In this document: piece after piece, positions 25,646 to 34,742 of the stretch
Numbering within the stretch: position 1 is the stretch's first letter
Layout: every line of letters begins with the position of its first letter
From: Candidatus Eisenbergiella merdavium
Lineage (GTDB): Bacteria; Bacillota; Clostridia; Lachnospirales; Lachnospiraceae
Assembly (NCBI GenBank): GCA_019119595.1
Contig: DWWS01000032.1
Coordinates: 1 to 64,000, forward strand
Reading direction: 5' to 3'
DNA length: 64,000 nt
Program-made: the position numbers and the translations under genes
The notes under the pieces: model-generated
The model's database searches: none
What the model was told of the DNA's origin: nothing
Seen by the model: only the letters and a program-made list of their open reading frames with translations

Positions 25646-27412
25646 TCACTCTCCTGACCGTTCATCCGCATCAGAGGTTCCTTCTGCCTCGAACGGAATC
25701 CGGATCTCCACCACGTTTATTCCTTCCTCCATGCGTTCCGCTTTTAACTCAAATTCCGTGCCGAACCTTCCTTCCAGCATCCTCGCCACATATTGCAGTC
25801 CGATGCCGTTGGAGGAAATATCGTTTTTCTGTTCCAGTACGTCCCGGATCTTATCGGGACTGATGGGAGCGCCTTCGTTTTTTACAAGAATAGCGATCTT
25901 TCCATTGGCAAGCAGCTCCACCTCGATCCATATACTGCGTCTTCCGTCTCCGCTGTGCAGAATGGCGTTCTCCACCAGCGGCTGCAGCACGAAGCGCGGC
26001 ATATCAGCCTGCAGGATCTCCGGATGCTTTCCGGTATGCATTTGGAAATCTATGTCATATTTAAGCTGCTGAAGAACGATATACGCATTTACGGCATCCA
26101 GCTCGCTCTGCAGGGTGGTCTGGGATGTTTTGGACATGTTATACAGGAGCAGCCGGTTCAAGGCCGTGATGAACCGCACCATCTGCCGGTCTTTTTTCCC
26201 GGCTGCATACCATTTCAGCGTGTCCAGGGTATTATAAAGAAAATGAGGATTGATTTTCCCTACTACCACTTTCAGCTCCAGCTCAGCCCGTTTTTTCTCT
26301 TCCGCCTGCACCCGGCTGAGCAGAAGCAGAATATTCTTTTTCATTTTCTCGAGCAGAGCCAGATGAGCGTCGAATTCCCGGATATTCATCTGCTCCACTC
26401 CCGTTTCCACATCGGAATCGGCTGCGACGGCCTGAAGCTTCTTTTCAAAATGAGTAAAAGGCAGATAAATGCTCCTCCATTGAAGTACGGATACGACAAT
26501 ACAGATGATGATCGCCAGACTGGTGATCAGAATGAAGTTCAGCGCCATTTGGTATATCCGCCTGTAATATTCCCTGGAAGGTATCCATAGATGGAGCTTC
26601 CAGCCTCCTTCCAGAACGGTTTCAAAGGTCAGATACCGCCGCTGCCCTTCACGGATTTTTTCAAAGGAGGATCCTTCAAATGTTTCAAGGGGCATTTCTT
26701 TTTCATCGGAGCTGTAGAGAATACTGCCGTTTTCGGACTGGATCAGGAAGAGCACCTGCATTCCAAAGATTTCCTCCGGAATCAGCCTTTCAAAGGAATG
26801 ATAGCCGGATTCTGCATATATATAGATATCTCCGTAATCCTGCCCCAGCTTATATGGGCGCAGGCTGGAAAGACACAGATAAGGGCCTACCTTTGACTGG
26901 GTCATATGGGGGCCGTAGAAGCTGAGATTCTGCCATCTGCACAGCAGCTTATCTTCATTTGGAAAAGCTCCCACGGCAAGAGAGGACTGATTGATCTTTA
27001 CGGCCGTTTTGCCCTCCCCCGGCAGATACAGGTAGGTCAGGTTGGCAACGGAGGAATTCGCCACCTCGTAGTTGGCGATCTGTTCCTGGATATAGATCAG
27101 AAGATCTCCCTTCTGTATCGTATCCTCTTCTTCAAAGTACAGATTCAGATCCTCTCCTACCGTCCCGTCCGCCTCCAGAAGCCAGGACATGGAGTTGATC
27201 TGCTCCATCAGCTCCTCCATATCCGCGGCAACGGCCCGAAAGCTGCTGCCGATCCCTTCCTCCAGTTCTCTGCGGTTGTTTCGGTATACCTGCCAGAGAA
27301 CCAGCGCTCCCACAAAAAGAAGAGGGAGTGCGATCCCCAGAATCCAGACTTTTATCATACGTCTGGAAAAAGATTTCGCATCCCTCTTTCTGATCTTTGC
27401 TTTCTGCAGCAT
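25646..27412 (-). CDS. YesM-type sensor histidine kinase
   Basis: A 588-residue membrane sensor: one membrane helix near residue 35, an extracellular sensor (~60-290), a second helix (~295-320), a HAMP-like linker, then a His_kinase domain (phosphorylatable His in KINPHFLYNTLDTLK, ~405) and a Bergerat ATPase (LVENAILHSGDG and NGIGLQYVARML). It is followed directly by its YesN partner. The extracellular part probably senses a sugar or its binding protein. Confidence 0.9.
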   Translation of the reverse strand: MLQKAKIRKRDAKSFSRRMIKVWILGIALPLLFVGALVLWQVYRNNRRELEEGIGSSFRAVAADMEELMEQINSMSWLLEADGTVGEDLNLYFEEEDTIQKGDLLIYIQEQIANYEVANSSVANLTYLYLPGEGKTAVKINQSSLAVGAFPNEDKLLCRWQNLSFYGPHMTQSKVGPYLCLSSLRPYKLGQDYGDIYIYAESGYHSFERLIPEEIFGMQVLFLIQSENGSILYSSDEKEMPLETFEGSSFEKIREGQRRYLTFETVLEGGWKLHLWIPSREYYRRIYQMALNFILITSLAIIICIVVSVLQWRSIYLPFTHFEKKLQAVAADSDVETGVEQMNIREFDAHLALLEKMKKNILLLLSRVQAEEKKRAELELKVVVGKINPHFLYNTLDTLKWYAAGKKDRQMVRFITALNRLLLYNMSKTSQTTLQSELDAVNAYIVLQQLKYDIDFQMHTGKHPEILQADMPRFVLQPLVENAILHSGDGRRSIWIEVELLANGKIAILVKNEGAPISPDKIRDVLEQKNDISSNGIGLQYVARMLEGRFGTEFELKAERMEEGINVVEIRIPFEAEGTSDADERSGE

Positions 27413-27505
27413 CCTTCCACCCCGCCCTCCGGATTTGATCTCTGCAAAAAGTATAGCATATTTTCCCTGATCCTGTCACGCTTCCCGTCAAATACTTTCT
27501 CTTCG

Positions 27506-27958
27506 TTATTCGGAAAAGAAAAAATTCTCAGTCAGATTCACGAAAAGCTCTTCTTCCTTCAGCGCATGAGCGTTTCCCTTCCACCAGACTGTCCTACGCC
27601 CTGCGGAGACAACGGCAGTGCTTCCGTCCGCAAGACAGAAGGTAATGGTGATCACCGGTTCTTCCTGCGGCGCCCGTTGAAAAAGAGAGTAATTGAGGAA
27701 ACGGGTCAGCTTGACTGATAATTCGATATCCTCCGGCTCCATAATCTCCGCCTGCTTTTCTGGTATCTCAGAGTGAGTGATAATGACTTGCTCCACATTT
27801 TCCGCATGAGGGATCCCAATCAGGAACATGCCGTAAAACAGAAAATAAACGCCAGAAAAGAGGAAAAGGGGAAGGAGAAAATGCAATGTAAAAGACAGCA
27901 GAGTACGGAGATATCTGTTTTTTATCCGCTCTTTTATCTGAGTTCCTATTCCGTTCAT
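27506..27958 (-). CDS. Membrane-anchored protein of unknown function
   Basis: A 150-residue protein with one long hydrophobic segment (residues ~19-50) followed by a soluble part. No family recognised. It lies 93 nt upstream of the histidine kinase on the same strand, so it might be co-transcribed with yesMN or stand alone. No obvious ribosome site distinguishes the start. Confidence 0.6.
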   Translation of the reverse strand: MNGIGTQIKERIKNRYLRTLLSFTLHFLLPLFLFSGVYFLFYGMFLIGIPHAENVEQVIITHSEIPEKQAEIMEPEDIELSVKLTRFLNYSLFQRAPQEEPVITITFCLADGSTAVVSAGRRTVWWKGNAHALKEEELFVNLTENFFFSE

Positions 27959-27986
27959 TCTTTTGTCTCTCTTTCCGGAAGCAGAT

Positions 27987-28469
27987 TCATGCTTCTTCCG
28001 ATCCTTTCCTGGTATATGTCACATAGGTATATGGAATTTCTCCTTCAACATGCTTTATAATCTCTTTTTTAAAATCAGCTTCCTCAAAATCAGGAAAATA
28101 AGTATCTCCATCAAATGTCTGCTCAATTTGTGTAATATATAACTTTTCTGCAAAAGGAAGCGCTTCCTCGTATAATCTTGCTCCACCGGAAATATAAATA
28201 TTCCTGTCCCCGGCCATGGCGAGCGCCTCATGCAGAGAATGGACTGTATAGACATTTTCTGCGGAAAAGGTTTTGGTGGAGGAAATGACAATGGTGACGC
28301 GCCCAGGGAGTGGTCTGCCGATTTCCTCATAAGAACGTCTTCCCATGATGACGATATTGCCAGTGGTCAGATCTTTGAAGCGTTTCTGTTCCCCTCTGAT
28401 TTTCCAGGGAATATGGCCTTCTTTTCCTATTACCCGGTTTTGATCAAAAGCAGCAATTAAAGCGATCAT
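27987..28469 (-). CDS. folA: Dihydrofolate reductase
   Basis: A 160-residue enzyme reducing dihydrofolate to tetrahydrofolate with NADPH. MIALIAAFDQNRVIGKEGHIPWKI shows the N-terminal motif with the VIGxxxxxPW pattern, MGRRSYEEIGRPLPGR the cofactor loop, and ISGGARLYEEALP the family GG segment. ATG 28469 follows GGAG. The reading upstream adds only seven residues. Thymidylate synthase is not adjacent. Confidence 0.92.
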   Translation of the reverse strand: MIALIAAFDQNRVIGKEGHIPWKIRGEQKRFKDLTTGNIVIMGRRSYEEIGRPLPGRVTIVISSTKTFSAENVYTVHSLHEALAMAGDRNIYISGGARLYEEALPFAEKLYITQIEQTFDGDTYFPDFEEADFKKEIIKHVEGEIPYTYVTYTRKGSEEA

Positions 28470-28623
28470 TTGTACTCCATGCCCTTTCATTTTTCAATCT
28501 TCATGGAAAACTGTGTGATGACAGCAGTATAGCATCAATTCCCCCAAAAGGCGAGTAATAAAATGTGAGTATCAAAGAATGATTTCTGCCTGATATCCAA
28601 CCGGCAAAATGATATTGACTGAT

Positions 28624-29022
28624 TCAGTCGGAAACCTGTCTTTGCGAAGAGAATTGACCGATAAAGTCGATCAGCCATCCCCCCTGTTCTTCCACAGTCT
28701 CCTCCACCTGCGCCGCATCCATCCCGAGGATGCTCACGCTCTGGGTTTTGCCATAGAAATACAGCCCGAACAGGATAGCGGCGAGCAGAAGGCGGATGCC
28801 GAAGGAGGACATGGATGCACTCTCCTGCCCTCCGCTGTATTCCGCCGCTGTAAGAGGATAATCGTAACCGTGGTCATTCATATAAGGATACTCATTCTGA
28901 TAGCTGTCGCTTTTCCCATACAGGATTTCCTCTCTTGCGCGGATGCGCTGCTGGTTGCTGTGGTTCTCCTCGCGGATCAGCCGCATCAGCTCCAGCCTGC
29001 GTCTGGTTCTGGCGTCCTGCAT
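28624..29022 (-). CDS. Small single-pass membrane protein, unknown
   Basis: A 132-residue protein with an Arg/Glu-rich N-terminal part, a Tyr/Asp-rich middle, one hydrophobic helix near residues 75-92 and an acidic C-terminal part. ATG 29022 follows GGGAGGAGAGC. No family recognised; it may be a division or secretion accessory protein but nothing shows this. Confidence 0.6.
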   Translation of the reverse strand: MQDARTRRRLELMRLIREENHSNQQRIRAREEILYGKSDSYQNEYPYMNDHGYDYPLTAAEYSGGQESASMSSFGIRLLLAAILFGLYFYGKTQSVSILGMDAAQVEETVEEQGGWLIDFIGQFSSQRQVSD

Positions 29023-29117
29023 GCTCTCCTCCCAGGCGTTTTCGCAAGGTCTCTTGGTAAAAAATATGAGGCGAAAAGGAAGGGTATGCCAAAAGGATGC
29101 TCCGCTCTCAGGCTATG

Positions 29118-30485
29118 CTACTCCTTTTTCGCGGAAAGCTTTTTGTACTGCCTCAAAAACAGCAGACTGGTCACGGTAACGGCGATGGTATCCGCAACTG
29201 GCTCGGCGAGGAAAACGCCGAAGGGTTTGTCGCTCATGAACAAAGGCAGGATGAAGATCAGCGGGATCAGCAGGATGACCTTCCGAAGGAGGGCAAGGAA
29301 TACGGAGGTGACCGCGTTTCCGAGGGCGATGAAGGTCTGCTGGCAGGCGATCTGGATGCCGAACAGCAGGGAGGCTGCCATATAGATCCGGATGGCCCGG
29401 ACGGTATACTGGGTCAGCGCCGCGTCACTTGTGAAAATGGCGATAAATACCTGAGGAAGGAACATGGCGAGGGCCCACATCAGCGTGCTGTAGCACAGGC
29501 AGGATACAAGCAGCAGGCGGAAGGCTTTTTTCACCCGATCCAGTTTTCCCGCCCCATAGTTAAAGCTGACAATGGGCTGTGCGCCCTGGGTCAGGCCCTG
29601 CAGAGGAAGCATGCAAAACTGCATGACGCTGGTGAGGATGGCCATTGCTCCCACCGCGATATCTCCTCCGTACTTTTGCAGCGAGGTATTGAAGCAGACG
29701 GAGATCACGCTTTCCGTAAACTGCATGATGAACGGTGAAATCCCCAGAGCGAGGCTGGGAAGAAGGATCGGGGCGGAAAGCCTCATGTTTTCAGGCCGGA
29801 TCCGCAGGGTGCTCTTTTTCGAGGTGAGGAACACCAGAACCCAGACGAAGGAAACGGCCTGGGACAGGATGGTCGCCAGCGCCGCACCGCGCACGCCCAT
29901 GTGAAAGCCGAAGATGAAAATGGGATCCAGAATGATGTTGCAGACGGCGCCGATGGCGACGGTGCACATGCCGGTCATGGCAAAGCCCTGTGCGTTGATG
30001 AAGGCGTTCAGCCCCAGCGAGATCTGGACGAAGATCGTGCCTATGGCATAGATCTTCATATAATCCCAGGCATAGCCGATGGTGTTTTCACTGGCCCCGA
30101 ACATCAGAAGCAGCGGCCGGCCGAAAAGCAGGATGAGTGCGGTCAGGGCCAGCGCCATGAGAACCAGCATGGTGGTGCAGTTTCCCAGGATTTTTTCCGC
30201 GTTCTCCTTCTCGCCCTTTCCCATCATGATGGACGCCCTCGGCGCGCCGCCCATGCTTACCAGCGCGGCAAAGGCGGAGATCGCCATGATGAGCGGCATG
30301 GTCACTCCAACGCCGGTGAGGGCGTCGGGCCCCACATCCTTAATGTGGCCGATATACATACGGTCTACCATGTTGTACATGACGTTGATGATCTGTGCTG
30401 CGATAGCCGGAAGGGCCAGCTTGAAAAGAAGGCTCCCGATGGGGCCGTTTCCCAGATCGGCTTCCTTTGTGTGAGTTGTTTTCAT
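29118..30485 (-). CDS. MATE family efflux transporter
   Basis: A 455-residue twelve-helix multidrug/oligosaccharidyl-lipid/polysaccharide superfamily exporter. The first helices contain FKLALPAIAAQIINVMYNMVDRMYIGHI, a MATE signature with N and D residues. ATG 30485 follows the ATGGAGGTAAAT motif; the earlier ATG is part of the ribosome site. It lies downstream of the his operon terminator and stands alone. Substrate unknown. Confidence 0.9.
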   Translation of the reverse strand: MKTTHTKEADLGNGPIGSLLFKLALPAIAAQIINVMYNMVDRMYIGHIKDVGPDALTGVGVTMPLIMAISAFAALVSMGGAPRASIMMGKGEKENAEKILGNCTTMLVLMALALTALILLFGRPLLLMFGASENTIGYAWDYMKIYAIGTIFVQISLGLNAFINAQGFAMTGMCTVAIGAVCNIILDPIFIFGFHMGVRGAALATILSQAVSFVWVLVFLTSKKSTLRIRPENMRLSAPILLPSLALGISPFIMQFTESVISVCFNTSLQKYGGDIAVGAMAILTSVMQFCMLPLQGLTQGAQPIVSFNYGAGKLDRVKKAFRLLLVSCLCYSTLMWALAMFLPQVFIAIFTSDAALTQYTVRAIRIYMAASLLFGIQIACQQTFIALGNAVTSVFLALLRKVILLIPLIFILPLFMSDKPFGVFLAEPVADTIAVTVTSLLFLRQYKKLSAKKE

Positions 30486-30490
30486 ATTTA

Positions 30491-30505
30491 CCTCCATGCC
30501 GAAGC
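30491..30505 (-). repeat. Dispersed ribosome-site leader motif, copy 3
   Basis: The minus strand reads GCTTCGGCATGGAGG before the MATE start, a perfect match to the consensus. Confidence 0.6.
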
Positions 30506-30568
30506 CGTGCAGGGATACTTCCTGTCCTCAGGCCTCCGCTTTTTATTTTCCAATCATACGAAGGAAAA

Positions 30569-30600
30569 GGCGAGATGTCAACTGACACATCGCCCTTTCT
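30569..30600 (-). terminator. Terminator of the his operon
   Basis: On the minus strand GGCGATGTGTCA pairs with TGACATCTCGCC across a short loop (30594-30569), then TTTTCC. It lies 24 nt after the hisIE stop. Confidence 0.65.
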
Positions 30601-30617
30601 GTAAGACTTCCGCGTTT

Positions 30618-31958
30618 TCAGCGCTTGGCAAGCTCCTCCATGATCTCCTCCCAGGTGATGCCCTTTTCTGCCATGAGCACCATCATGTGATAGAGAAAAT
30701 CGCAGATCTCATATTTGATCTCATTGGGATTGGGGTTCTTCGCTGCGATGACGATCTCCGTCGCTTCCTCTCCCAGCTTTTTCAGGATCTTATCGATTCC
30801 CTTATCGAACAGATAATTGGTATAGGAGCCCTCCTTCGGGTGTTCCTTCCGGTCCAGGATCACGCCGTAGACCTCCTCAAAAACCCTTGCCGGATCGTGA
30901 GGGAGCTGCCTCTGCCCCTTTTCGGAGGAATTTTCGTCCCGGGAAGCCTTTTCGTTCTGAGCGTCCTGTGACGGGATGATGTCATTGAAAAAGCAGCTGT
31001 AGGAGCCGGTGTGACAGGCGGGGCCGATTTGCTCCACTCTTGCAAGAATGGTATCCAGATCACAGTCCGCGCGGAGGGATTTCACGTACTGAAAATGGCC
31101 GCTGGTCTCTCCCTTCACCCAGAGCTGCTTCCTGCTTCGGCTGAAGTAGGTCATTTTTCCAGTCCGAAGGGTGGCCAGGTAGGCTTCCTCGTCCATATAG
31201 GCCTGCATCAGCACGGTGTCCGTCTGCCAGTCCTGAACGATGACGGGAACCATCCCGTCCGAGTTTTTCTTCAGCTCCTGCCAGGAAAAGGCAGGCTCTG
31301 CCCCGCTCGTCGAAACGCCGGCCTCCGCGGAAAGCTTTCGGATGGCCTCCAGCTCGCGGACGTTGTCGTTGACCAGCCTTCCGGCGATGCCATACAGGTT
31401 TTCCAGCTTCATCAGCTCGATCAGCTTATCCAGAGAAATGTCCGGCGGAACCGCAAGGACGGGAACGGGACTGACGGACACGTCTGTTTTCAGCGTAAAA
31501 ATATCCGTCAGCAGAACGCCGCTCACGTTTTCCGAAAGCAGGGCCGCAGTCTCCTTCAGGATCCGGCTGTTTGTGATCCGGGCGAGCAGCCTGTCGGGGC
31601 CGAATTTCAGGGAAACCTCCCTGGTGAGCTCCACATTGTCCTCTCTGTCATAGTCCAGAACAGCCTGACGGCAGCCCGCGTAAAGCAGCTTTTTGACGTC
31701 CTCCATCCTGCGGATATGGCCTGCGCCAAGAACAGGGATGGAGACGGCGGAGCAGATCTCCCGGATCATATCGATGGCCTCGTCATGCGACCTGTCGTCT
31801 GCGGAAAGGTCGCAGACCAGAAGCTCGTCGCACTGACCGGCCTCGTAGCTTCTGGCAAGGGAAACCGGATCCGGACTGATTTCGGTCATGTCCTGCGCGT
31901 CTGCCACAGCGGTGTTCTGGTACAGCCAGATGCAGGGCACCATTTTTTTTGTCAGCAT
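30618..31958 (-). CDS. hisIE: Phosphoribosyl-AMP cyclohydrolase/phosphoribosyl-ATP pyrophosphatase with N-terminal HisF-like domain
   Basis: A 446-residue protein for steps 2 and 3 of histidine synthesis. Residues ~1-215 resemble the HisF barrel but carry MVPCIWLYQN where HisF has the catalytic Asp (CLDV) and LARITNSR where the second catalytic Asp lies, so that domain should be inactive as cyclase. Residues ~235-330 are HisI (MQAYMDEEAY, CDLDTILARVEQIGPACHTG). HisE follows at ~350-446 (KKLGEEATEIVIAAKN). ATG 31958 follows AAGGAAGATACC. It ends the hisZGDB-IE operon. No intact hisF is visible here. Confidence 0.85.
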   Translation of the reverse strand: MLTKKMVPCIWLYQNTAVADAQDMTEISPDPVSLARSYEAGQCDELLVCDLSADDRSHDEAIDMIREICSAVSIPVLGAGHIRRMEDVKKLLYAGCRQAVLDYDREDNVELTREVSLKFGPDRLLARITNSRILKETAALLSENVSGVLLTDIFTLKTDVSVSPVPVLAVPPDISLDKLIELMKLENLYGIAGRLVNDNVRELEAIRKLSAEAGVSTSGAEPAFSWQELKKNSDGMVPVIVQDWQTDTVLMQAYMDEEAYLATLRTGKMTYFSRSRKQLWVKGETSGHFQYVKSLRADCDLDTILARVEQIGPACHTGSYSCFFNDIIPSQDAQNEKASRDENSSEKGQRQLPHDPARVFEEVYGVILDRKEHPKEGSYTNYLFDKGIDKILKKLGEEATEIVIAAKNPNPNEIKYEICDFLYHMMVLMAEKGITWEEIMEELAKR

Positions 31959-32066
31959 TGGTATCTTCCTTTCGGGTAATCTTATCAGTAAAAAGGTATG
32001 CGCCAATGTATTCTTTCAGGCGAAATCGCCGCGGAAACAGGCGTATGGAACGGAGCGGGACGGCGC

Positions 32067-32660
32067 CTACAGGCTTCCCTTGGTGCTGAGCACGCCTTCG
32101 ATCCGTTCATCCCTTCTGCACGCCATGTCAAGGGCCTTGGCAAAAGCCTTGAACATGGCCTCGGCCATGTGGTGGCCGTTGGTTCCGGACAGCATGCGGA
32201 TGTGCAGGTTCATGCCCGCGCTGTAGGAAACCGCGTAGAAAAATTCCCGGATCAGCTCCGTGTCCAGCTCTCCGATCATGGGAGCGCTGAAGCTGCAATC
32301 ATATTCCAGCCAGGGCCTGCCGCACAGATCCACCGCGCACAGCGCAAGCGCGTCGTCCATGGGAAGGATGAAAAAGCCGTAGCGGCTGATCCCGGCCTTA
32401 TCTCCCACTGCCTCCCGGATGGCGTTTCCCAGGACGATACCCGTATCCTCCACCGTATGATGGCCGTCCACCTGCAGGTCTCCGTCCACCTTTACCGTAA
32501 GATCAAACAGGCCGTGCCTGGCAAAGCCGTCCAGCATATGGTCAAAAAATCCGATTCCCGTATGTATATCGCTTCGGCCGCTTCCGTCCAGGGCAAGCTG
32601 AAGCGATATATCCGTTTCCTTAGTCTTCCGTTTTATGAGGGCGCTTCGTTTTGTATCCAT
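32067..32660 (-). CDS. hisB: Imidazoleglycerol-phosphate dehydratase
   Basis: A 197-residue Mn-dependent enzyme converting imidazole glycerol phosphate to imidazole acetol phosphate. The two metal-binding His clusters are visible as FDHMLDGFARHG (~residues 41-52) and GHHTVEDTGIVLG (~65-77), repeated as GHHMAEAMFKAFA near 168. The length matches the monofunctional HisB. It is 28 nt after hisD and 108 nt before hisIE. Confidence 0.95.
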   Translation of the reverse strand: MDTKRSALIKRKTKETDISLQLALDGSGRSDIHTGIGFFDHMLDGFARHGLFDLTVKVDGDLQVDGHHTVEDTGIVLGNAIREAVGDKAGISRYGFFILPMDDALALCAVDLCGRPWLEYDCSFSAPMIGELDTELIREFFYAVSYSAGMNLHIRMLSGTNGHHMAEAMFKAFAKALDMACRRDERIEGVLSTKGSL

Positions 32661-32688
32661 CCCTTACCTCCGCGTTTTCTGAGCCCGC

Positions 32689-33987
32689 TCAGGACTCCTG
32701 TTCAAATCTCACCCGGATGGAATTGGCGTGGGCCGTAAGCCCTTCCCTTCCGGCGAACAGCTCGATGTCCGCATGAGCCTTTTCAAGTGCCTGTCTGGAG
32801 TAGGAGATCAGGCTCGTTTTTTTCATAAAATCGTCCACATTCAGCGGGGAGAAAAACCGTGCGGTACCGTTGGTGGGCAGCACATGGTTGGGGCCGGCAA
32901 AATAATCGCCAAGCGGCTCGCTGGAATACGCTCCCAGGAAAATGGCGCCCGCGTTTCTGATCTTCGTCATCATGGCAAAGGGATCCGCCGTCAGGATCTC
33001 CAGATGCTCGGAGGCGATCTCGTTGGCGGCCTCCGCCGCCGCGTCCAGATCGGGAGCGATGAGGATATAGCCGTAATTGTCCAGGGACTGCTTTATGATA
33101 TCCCGGCGTTCCAGGACGGCAAGGAAGCCGTCGATCTGCTCCGACACCTGTTCGGCAAGTCCGCGGCTGGTGGTGATCAGGATGGCGCTTGCCAGCGTGT
33201 CATGCTCCGCCTGGGAAAGCAGATCCGCGGCCACATAACGGGGATTTGCCGTTTCGTCCGCGATCACCAGGATCTCGCTTGGTCCGGCGATGGAATCGAT
33301 GCCAACATAGCCGAAGCAGGCTTTTTTGGCAAGGGCGACGAAGATGTTGCCGGGGCCGGTGATCTTGTCCACCTTGGGAACGCTCTGCGTGCCGAAGGCC
33401 AGGGCTGCGATGGCCTGCGCGCCGCCCATCTTATAGATCTCGTCCACGCCCGCCACGCTGGCCGCGGCCAGGGTTCCGGCGTTTACCTTTCCGTCCGCTC
33501 CGGGCGGGGTAGCCATCACAATGCGCTCCACGCCCGCCACCTTTGCAGGGATCACGTTCATCAGCACGCTGGAGGGGTAGGCCGCCGTCCCGCCCGGCGC
33601 ATAGACGCCTGCGGAAGCCACGGGTAAAAGCCGCATGCCCAGAATGGAGCCGTCCGGCTTCGTCTCAAACCAGCCGGGTCTGAGCTGCTTTTCGTGAAAG
33701 GCGCGGATGTTCGCCGCGGATTTTTCCATCACGGCAAGGAACTCCTCTCCCACCTGGGCGCGGGCCGCTTCGATCTCCTCCGCCGTAACGCGTAAGCTCT
33801 GCGCGTTCAGCTCGCAGTGATCCAGCTCCTTTGTATAGGAGAAAAGAGCCTCGTCTCCCTTTTCCCTCACGTTCCGGATGATGTCCGCCACCACCGCCTC
33901 ATACTGCCCGTAGTTGTTCGGGCTTCTCTTTAAAAGATTGTCCAGAAGATCTTTTCTGTTCTCCTGTGTAAGCTCCAGTATTTTCAT
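32689..33987 (-). CDS. hisD: Histidinol dehydrogenase
   Basis: A zinc enzyme of about 432 residues oxidising histidinol to histidine. Family motifs include TGPGNIFVALAKKACFGYVGIDS and GPNHVLPTNGTARFFS with the expected metal/catalytic His. ATG 33987 follows AAGGATTAAA. The earlier frame adds only seven residues that lie in a dispersed leader motif copy. It is 70 nt after hisG. Confidence 0.95.
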   Translation of the reverse strand: MKILELTQENRKDLLDNLLKRSPNNYGQYEAVVADIIRNVREKGDEALFSYTKELDHCELNAQSLRVTAEEIEAARAQVGEEFLAVMEKSAANIRAFHEKQLRPGWFETKPDGSILGMRLLPVASAGVYAPGGTAAYPSSVLMNVIPAKVAGVERIVMATPPGADGKVNAGTLAAASVAGVDEIYKMGGAQAIAALAFGTQSVPKVDKITGPGNIFVALAKKACFGYVGIDSIAGPSEILVIADETANPRYVAADLLSQAEHDTLASAILITTSRGLAEQVSEQIDGFLAVLERRDIIKQSLDNYGYILIAPDLDAAAEAANEIASEHLEILTADPFAMMTKIRNAGAIFLGAYSSEPLGDYFAGPNHVLPTNGTARFFSPLNVDDFMKKTSLISYSRQALEKAHADIELFAGREGLTAHANSIRVRFEQES

Positions 33988-34001
33988 TTTAATCCTTATT
34001 C

Positions 34002-34017
34002 CTTTCATGCCGGAGCG
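34002..34017 (-). repeat. Dispersed leader motif, variant copy 4
   Basis: The minus strand reads GCGCTCCGGCATGAAAGG before hisD; the core GCTCCGGCATG is kept but the ribosome site is AAAGGA instead of GGAGG. Confidence 0.5.
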
Positions 34018-34057
34018 CCCTTCGCTCCGACTGTTCCGACCGTTGCGGCGCTCTGGC

Positions 34058-34705
34058 TCAGCTCTGTGTTTCCCGCAGTCTTGCGATCAGCGACCGGATC
34101 CGTTCCGGCTGCATCTGCATGCTGACCGGATTGACGATCATCCTGGCCGAGATGGGGCAGACCTCCTCCAGCACCTCCAGCCCGTTTTCCCGAAGGGTGC
34201 CGCCAGTCTCCACGATATCCACGATCACGTCGGACAGGCCGACGATGGGGCCGAGCTCCACGGAGCCGTTCAGCTTGATGATGTCAACCGTCTGATTTTT
34301 CTTATTATAAAAATATTCCTTCGCGATGTTGGGGTACTTGCTCGCCACCCGGATCATCTTATGATGCTTCAGAAGCTCCTGCGCTCTTGCGGGGCCGCAG
34401 ACGCACATCCGGCATTTTCCGAAGCCAAGATCCAGCACCTCGTAGACCCGCCTGCCTTCCTCCAGCAGGGTGTCCTTTCCCACCACACCGATGTCGGCCG
34501 CACCGTATTCCACGTAGGTGGGAACGTCCGGCCCCTTGGCCAGGAAAAAGCGCAGCTTCTGTTCCTCATTCACAAAAACCAGCTTCCGGGAGCTTTTATC
34601 CTTCATTTCCTCACAGGTGAAACCGATGCTTTCCAGAAGGGAAAGGGTTTTGTCGGCAAGCCGTCCCTTGGTGAGAGCAAAGGTCAGATATCTCTTTTCT
34701 TCCAT
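34058..34705 (-). CDS. hisG: ATP phosphoribosyltransferase, short form
   Basis: A 215-residue catalytic subunit for the first step of histidine synthesis, joining ATP and PRPP. Motifs: TFALTKGRLAD near the N-terminus and the PRPP-binding loop DIVETGGTLRENGL (~165-178). The short form lacks the regulatory domain and needs HisZ, encoded just upstream. ATG 34705 follows GGAGGAAAGA; the ATG at 34717 is in the leader motif. Confidence 0.93.
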   Translation of the reverse strand: MEEKRYLTFALTKGRLADKTLSLLESIGFTCEEMKDKSSRKLVFVNEEQKLRFFLAKGPDVPTYVEYGAADIGVVGKDTLLEEGRRVYEVLDLGFGKCRMCVCGPARAQELLKHHKMIRVASKYPNIAKEYFYNKKNQTVDIIKLNGSVELGPIVGLSDVIVDIVETGGTLRENGLEVLEEVCPISARMIVNPVSMQMQPERIRSLIARLRETQS

Positions 34706-34711
34706 TCTTTC

Positions 34712-34726
34712 CTCCATGCCGAAGCA
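34712..34726 (-). repeat. Dispersed ribosome-site leader motif, copy 5
   Basis: The minus strand reads GCTTCGGCATGGAGG before hisG, a perfect match. Confidence 0.6.
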
Positions 34727-34742
34727 TCATCCGCTCCGGCGC

